From Citrus sinensis (lineage: Eukaryota; Streptophyta; Magnoliopsida; Sapindales; Rutaceae): a stretch of 64,000 nucleotides of DNA. Shown here piece after piece: positions 60,305 to 64,000 of this stretch (the stretch's first letter is position 1; the number at the start of each line of letters is the position of its first letter). The notes below the pieces were generated by a model. The model saw only the letters and a program-made list of their open reading frames with translations, was not told where the DNA came from and did not search any database. Where the stretch lies: positions 4,504,001-4,568,000 of the forward strand of contig NC_068556.1 in assembly GCF_022201045.2 (NCBI RefSeq). The letters are read 5' to 3'. The position numbers and the translations under genes were made by a program.

Positions 60305-61162
60305 CTAATTTTCTTGATTGAACAGCAGATGCAAGACTGGCCCTCCATCATAGATGATTGATGATGATGTCTCATCCTTTTCTGGCATCAGAGAAGCCAA
60401 CCCCACCTGGAAGTTGTGATTGGGTACAATTTCTTGCTTGACGTTCGTCTCTATGAATCTGCAAAAGACACCAACATGCAAATTAATAAAATAAACGGCT
60501 TTTTTTTCATTCTGATATAAATTATAAGCACATCAATTGATTAACTTGGGGTATTAGCTTCCGGAGTGTCCGTATGAAACTATGAATTATATGCCTGCCC
60601 AAGTAAGAAGAAAGTTACAAGGTAACAATTCTAAACAACAAATACTTGATGCAAAGCACTATTCTGGAGTGATATAATGAGAATATGGGATAGTAAATGC
60701 GAAAATTAATTAGAAGTTTGTTAAAACTCCTGCAAGATAAAAAATGATAACCAAACTCTTTCAAAAAAATTTGGTGCAAAGTAATAGTACGAAAATTGTA
60801 TCTATCAAAACACTAAATTGGACTCCCAACTCCATGATAGATAGACGACTGTTCTGACAACAACAATGATAAGGTGAACATTCACATGTAAGAAAATGCA
60901 CTTACACACTCACATGTATGTTAAGGATTACCAAGATGCTTATTCTATTTCACAGATCTGAGGAGGGCTATCAATGAATGCAGGGAAAGATAATGCATCT
61001 GATTACTTACGTGGAAGTGAGTAGTCCTTCGTTTGGGAATGTTGACATGCCCTGTCGTTGCTTGTGCTTAGGATTTGCAGAGCAAATTACAAATATATGT
61101 CCACGACGTTTAACTATCTTGCAGAACTGGCACAGCTTCTTCACGGATGATCGAACCTTCAT
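60305..61162 (-). CDS. Ribosomal protein bL36 family, organellar, with C-terminal extension
   Basis: Component of the bacterial-type large ribosomal subunit, so acting in mitochondria or plastids. Exon 1 (61011-61162) starts [20 protein letters not shown] and contains the four zinc ligands C11, C14, C27 and H33 at the same positions as bacterial L36. Exon 2 (60305-60458) joins at ACTTCCAC/gtaagt...tttgcag/ATTCAT and adds [20 protein letters not shown] onward to the stop. The product is 101 residues, against about 38 in bacteria. The ATG is preceded by ctttccag/taacc, which looks like a splice acceptor in the 5' UTR, so at least one more non-coding exon probably lies upstream. No transit peptide is visible. 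Since chloroplasts encode their own rpl36, a mitochondrial role is more likely. Confidence 0.88.
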
Positions 61163-61914
61163 GGTTACTGGAAAGTGGAAGTTAATTAGAGCCATCAAAA
61201 TACTCTCTCTCTCTCTCTCTCTCTATGTGTGTATATATATATAGAGTCATTATCTAATCAGGATTCCCCTAAGAAAGTTAATGAAGATGTCAATAAGTTC
61301 ATCATATGTTTAATCCGATGGAATTAAAATTTGATTTCTTGTGCTTCCAATCCCACATTTTCTTCCCAAAAAAAAAAAAACTTTGTATAAACAGGTCAAG
61401 TGATCCACAAAAAGGAGCAAAACTTAGCAATCGATTACACAAGACTCAATTTGCCTTGTCTAGCTCTGGAGACGATAAACAATTATAAACAGCTGAAAAA
61501 CCCTGCGGATATTGGTATTGCAAATAATTCATCAAAGTAGCCATTTCTAATGAACGAATTCTACCGCGAAACAGATTTTTCACATAAAGCAAATTGACTT
61601 GCAAGACCCCACAATTGCAACTTAAAATTTTCAATTACAAAAATATAAAAATAAATTCATTTTCTCTAAGACTCTGACTGTGTGAATACCAAAAGGTGGT
61701 GGCTGGTGAATGCTGTGAAGCGGCGGCGGCATCAGCGGTCGAGCGAGCGTTGAGCGAGCAGCGGTGGCGTCCATTCACGAATTGCGGCGGCAGGAACAAA
61801 GAGGCGGCTGTGGCGACGGCGAGAAGGATTTTATTACGGTGCTCTAGGTTCACGCCGCCTTTCGGTAACACTTCCTATAATGGTTTTTAAAAATAAAATG
61901 AAAAAAGTTGGACT
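61163..61914. other. 5' leader / promoter region of the bL36 gene
   Basis: A (CT)n run at about 61203-61224 is followed by AT-rich sequence, then a GC-richer patch (about 61690-61870). The GC-rich patch is probably the first untranslated exon and promoter of bL36. Both strands are open there for about 65-78 codons, but neither product has a recognisable domain and I do not call a gene. Confidence 0.45.
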
Positions 61915-61922
61915 GTTGGCAG

Positions 61923-63782
61923 TTAGGGATGACAATTGTCTTCGTAAATCCACCCAAATTAACTCATTAAAATCCACCTGTATAATTTTGTGGATTGTGA
62001 GTGAGTTTAGTATTAAAAATTGAAATCCGCATTACCTTATGGGTGAGTTTAGCATTATCTAAATATTTGGTGGATACTTACATGAATATCCGTCAAACCT
62101 AGGAGTGGGCAAAATCGAGTTCGGATCAACCCGATCGGGTTTCGGGTTGAATGAAAATTGATCCGAACTCAACCCGAACTTATAACCCGACTCGATCCGA
62201 TCCGAATATAATTCGGGTTGAGTTCGGATCGGATCACATGCGGGTTAGATGCGGTTCGGGTTAGATTTGAATCAATTTGGATTATTCGAGTCTACTCAGG
62301 TCGGATACAATTCAACAATACATAATTACCTATTATTAACAACCACCAAATACCAATTAAATATTAATCTTTCACACATAATATATAATATACATCTATA
62401 GCATCACTGTCGAAGGCTCAAAACTTCCAAAACCCAAAGTCAACAGCCAAAATTCAGGTTGCAGCTTACCAAGTTCGAATGGGTGTTGTCGGGTTCGAAT
62501 AGACCTTTAATCAGATTAGGTGATTGTGGAGGATTAGAGACATGGAGGTGGCGCAACAGATCTAGTACTTCGTAGCAGTAGATTGGCTTCGGTTGGCGTC
62601 GAATCTTAGTGGTTGCTGCGTCTGGCGTTGGATCTTAGCTTCGGTTGGTGTCAGCTTCGGTTGTGTGTGTGTTTGTGTTTCATTTATTTGGGGGAGGCTG
62701 GGGGTTGGCTGTCGTCAATGGGCTGCAAGTGAGGGAGGTTGTGGGTGGTGGGTGAGTGGCCGTGTACGTGGGTTGGTTGTCGGCAGTGGGTTGTTGCTGC
62801 TGCTGTGCTGCGTGTGCTGTTGTTAATGTGTTATTTGTGCGTGTTTGTAATCGTTTGTGTGTGTGTGTGTGCCCTTTGTGTGTAGTTGCAATCGTTTGTG
62901 TGTGTGCCCGACTTGTGTTTGACTTTGTGTTTGTGTGTATTGTGAAATGTGAATATGTTGTTTGTGTGTGGCGTGTGTGTTTAGATTTAGGTTTTTTTTT
63001 TAAAGCAACCCGATCGGGTTTCACCATTTTCATCCGATCGGGTTTCTTTTATAACTCAATTCGATCCGAACTCGAAATTTTTCTGGTCGGATCGAGTATT
63101 TTGTCAACCCCTAGTCAAACCCACAACTTTTTTTCTCCAATATTTTTAATGTAATTTTAATTGAAAAAATAATTTAATCTAAAAATATATCAATTAAATA
63201 AATGTAAAGTACAAACATGTCATGTGTGGTGTGTGCAAGTTGCAACTCATAACCTAACCTGAAGGAAACTCAAATGATTTCTTTTTTACCTGTAAGCAGC
63301 AGCTACAAAACCTAACATTCCAAACTATTTCCCTTTCACCCATGAGTACTAGCCTCACACCCATTTCCCTTTCACTCGTGAGTCGCAACCACACACCCAT
63401 GAATTTTTTATGGCATTTGTGGTTATTTTTATGGATTTATATATTTCATACTTAAATTTGAGAATTTGTGTTCGATTGATGTTGAAATTTTAATTTTTTA
63501 TTTACATTGATTAAATTTAAAATTGAGTATGTTATGTGGAATTTTAGCTTATTAATATAAATTTACATATTAAATATTTATGATTTAAAATGTGAAAACC
63601 TACAAAAAATCGGTTGCATACCATTACGGATTTGGTAATTGTCAAAATATGCAGAAGGTGGGTTTTCTTAAAAAATTAAAGCCTACAACAGGTGCAGGTG
63701 CGGGTTTAGTAATTTAAATTTTGTACAAATGCGGGTTTGATAATAGCAAATCCGCTGCGGGTGGTGCCAATTATCATTCCTA
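61923..63782. mobile_element. hAT-type non-autonomous element with a second one nested in it
   Basis: The left end TTAGGGATGACAATTGTC and the reverse-complemented right end TAGGAATGATAATTGGC match. Flanks GTTGGCAG (61915-61922) and GTTGGCAC (63783-63790) agree at seven of eight bases. Without the nested element it is about 0.84 kb. The right subterminal region has repeated gcgggtttggtaat-like units. No transposase. Confidence 0.8.
62100..63113. mobile_element. Nested hAT-type element, 1014 bp
   Basis: The left end TAGGAGTGGGCAAAATCGAG and the reverse-complemented right end TAGGGGTTGACAAAATACTC match, with long GC-rich subterminal arms made of CCCGATCGGGTT and TCGGATC motifs. A perfect 8-bp target duplication GTCAAACC lies at 62092-62099 and 63114-63121. 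The interior contains a GT-rich region (about 62660-62980) that produces long but meaningless open frames on both strands. Confidence 0.92.
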
Positions 63783-63790
63783 GTTGGCAC

Positions 63791-64000
63791 CCTTCAATGT
63801 TCTCTTATAACCCCTTTTGGTTCTTTACAATTCCACCCTTGATTGCATAAAGACTTAAGAGTAAAGAAAGAGTACATGAAGAACCACTCGGTCAAATGTC
63901 GATGATGAGCATATAATATATACATGTTTTACCCGTAATTATATAATTGTTAATTATTTTTATTTTTTTTAATTAACTGAATTATTTTATTGAACATGGA
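63791..64000. other. Terminal stretch, no feature seen
   Basis: AT-rich sequence to the window end, without a recognisable gene or repeat. Confidence 0.5.

Noticed and set aside
61635..61890. Ala-rich open frames on both strands in the GC-rich patch upstream of bL36
   Set aside because: No recognisable domain, and overlapping frames on both strands. More likely promoter and untranslated first exon.
62593..63154. Long open frames on both strands in a GT/CA-rich stretch
   Set aside because: Low-complexity Val/Cys- or Thr/His-rich translations inside a non-autonomous hAT element.

Overview
This is a plant nuclear genomic window, almost certainly from a eudicot. The protein-coding genes have short exons and long AT-rich introns and encode plant-specific families: CIPK24/SOS2-type kinase, EPF-like peptide, CYP704, EBF1-type F-box/LRR protein and a DUF247 protein. 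Much of the remainder is Gypsy, LINE, hAT, Mutator-like and PIF/Harbinger-type repeats. The style resembles a woody rosid such as Citrus, but that is an impression and nothing in the sequence proves the species. I saw no tRNA, rRNA, CRISPR or organellar genes.

Layout. 1-2241 is a pair of related Gypsy-type LTRs separated by only 82 bp, the second carrying a 436-bp hAT-type MITE. 4911-10815 is a full-length but decayed L1-type LINE on the minus strand with an 11-bp target-site duplication. 13185-18438 is a complete 14-exon CIPK24/SOS2-like kinase gene (+). 19988-20606 is a two-exon EPF-like secreted peptide gene (-). 21699-23885 is a complete six-exon CYP704-type P450 (+). 25120-27307 is a two-exon EBF1-type ethylene-signalling F-box gene (-). 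27.3-37.1 kb is a gene-poor stretch with MITEs, hairpins and degenerate duplications. 37105-38278 is a hAT remnant retaining the transposase C-terminus. 38340-39710 is a DUF247 pseudogene (-). 39779-40945 is a hairpin MITE split by a solo Gypsy LTR. 40964-41860 is a broken copy of the 3' end of the gene at 57.5 kb. 42-49.5 kb holds a Copia gag remnant, MITEs and nested LTR material. 49586-55751 is a decayed PIF/Harbinger-like element that holds an ankyrin-gene fragment and a 213-bp triplication. 57480-59427 is a five-exon Gag1-like clamp (DUF4050-type) gene (-). 60305-61162 is a bL36-type organellar ribosomal protein gene (-). 61923-63782 is a hAT-type element nested inside by a second one.

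The genes do not form an operon or cluster. They are independent housekeeping or signalling loci: salt-stress Ca2+ signalling (CIPK24), peptide patterning (EPFL), lipid hydroxylation (CYP704), ethylene response (EBF1) and organelle translation (bL36). Exon boundaries given for the genes were set by hand from splice consensus and reading-frame continuity, and each gene closes exactly in frame. Two introns appear to use GC donors. I found no convincing new biological system. The most informative structures are the nested transposons with intact target-site duplications, the gene-fragment capture inside the Harbinger-like element, and the duplicated gene end with a related empty site.
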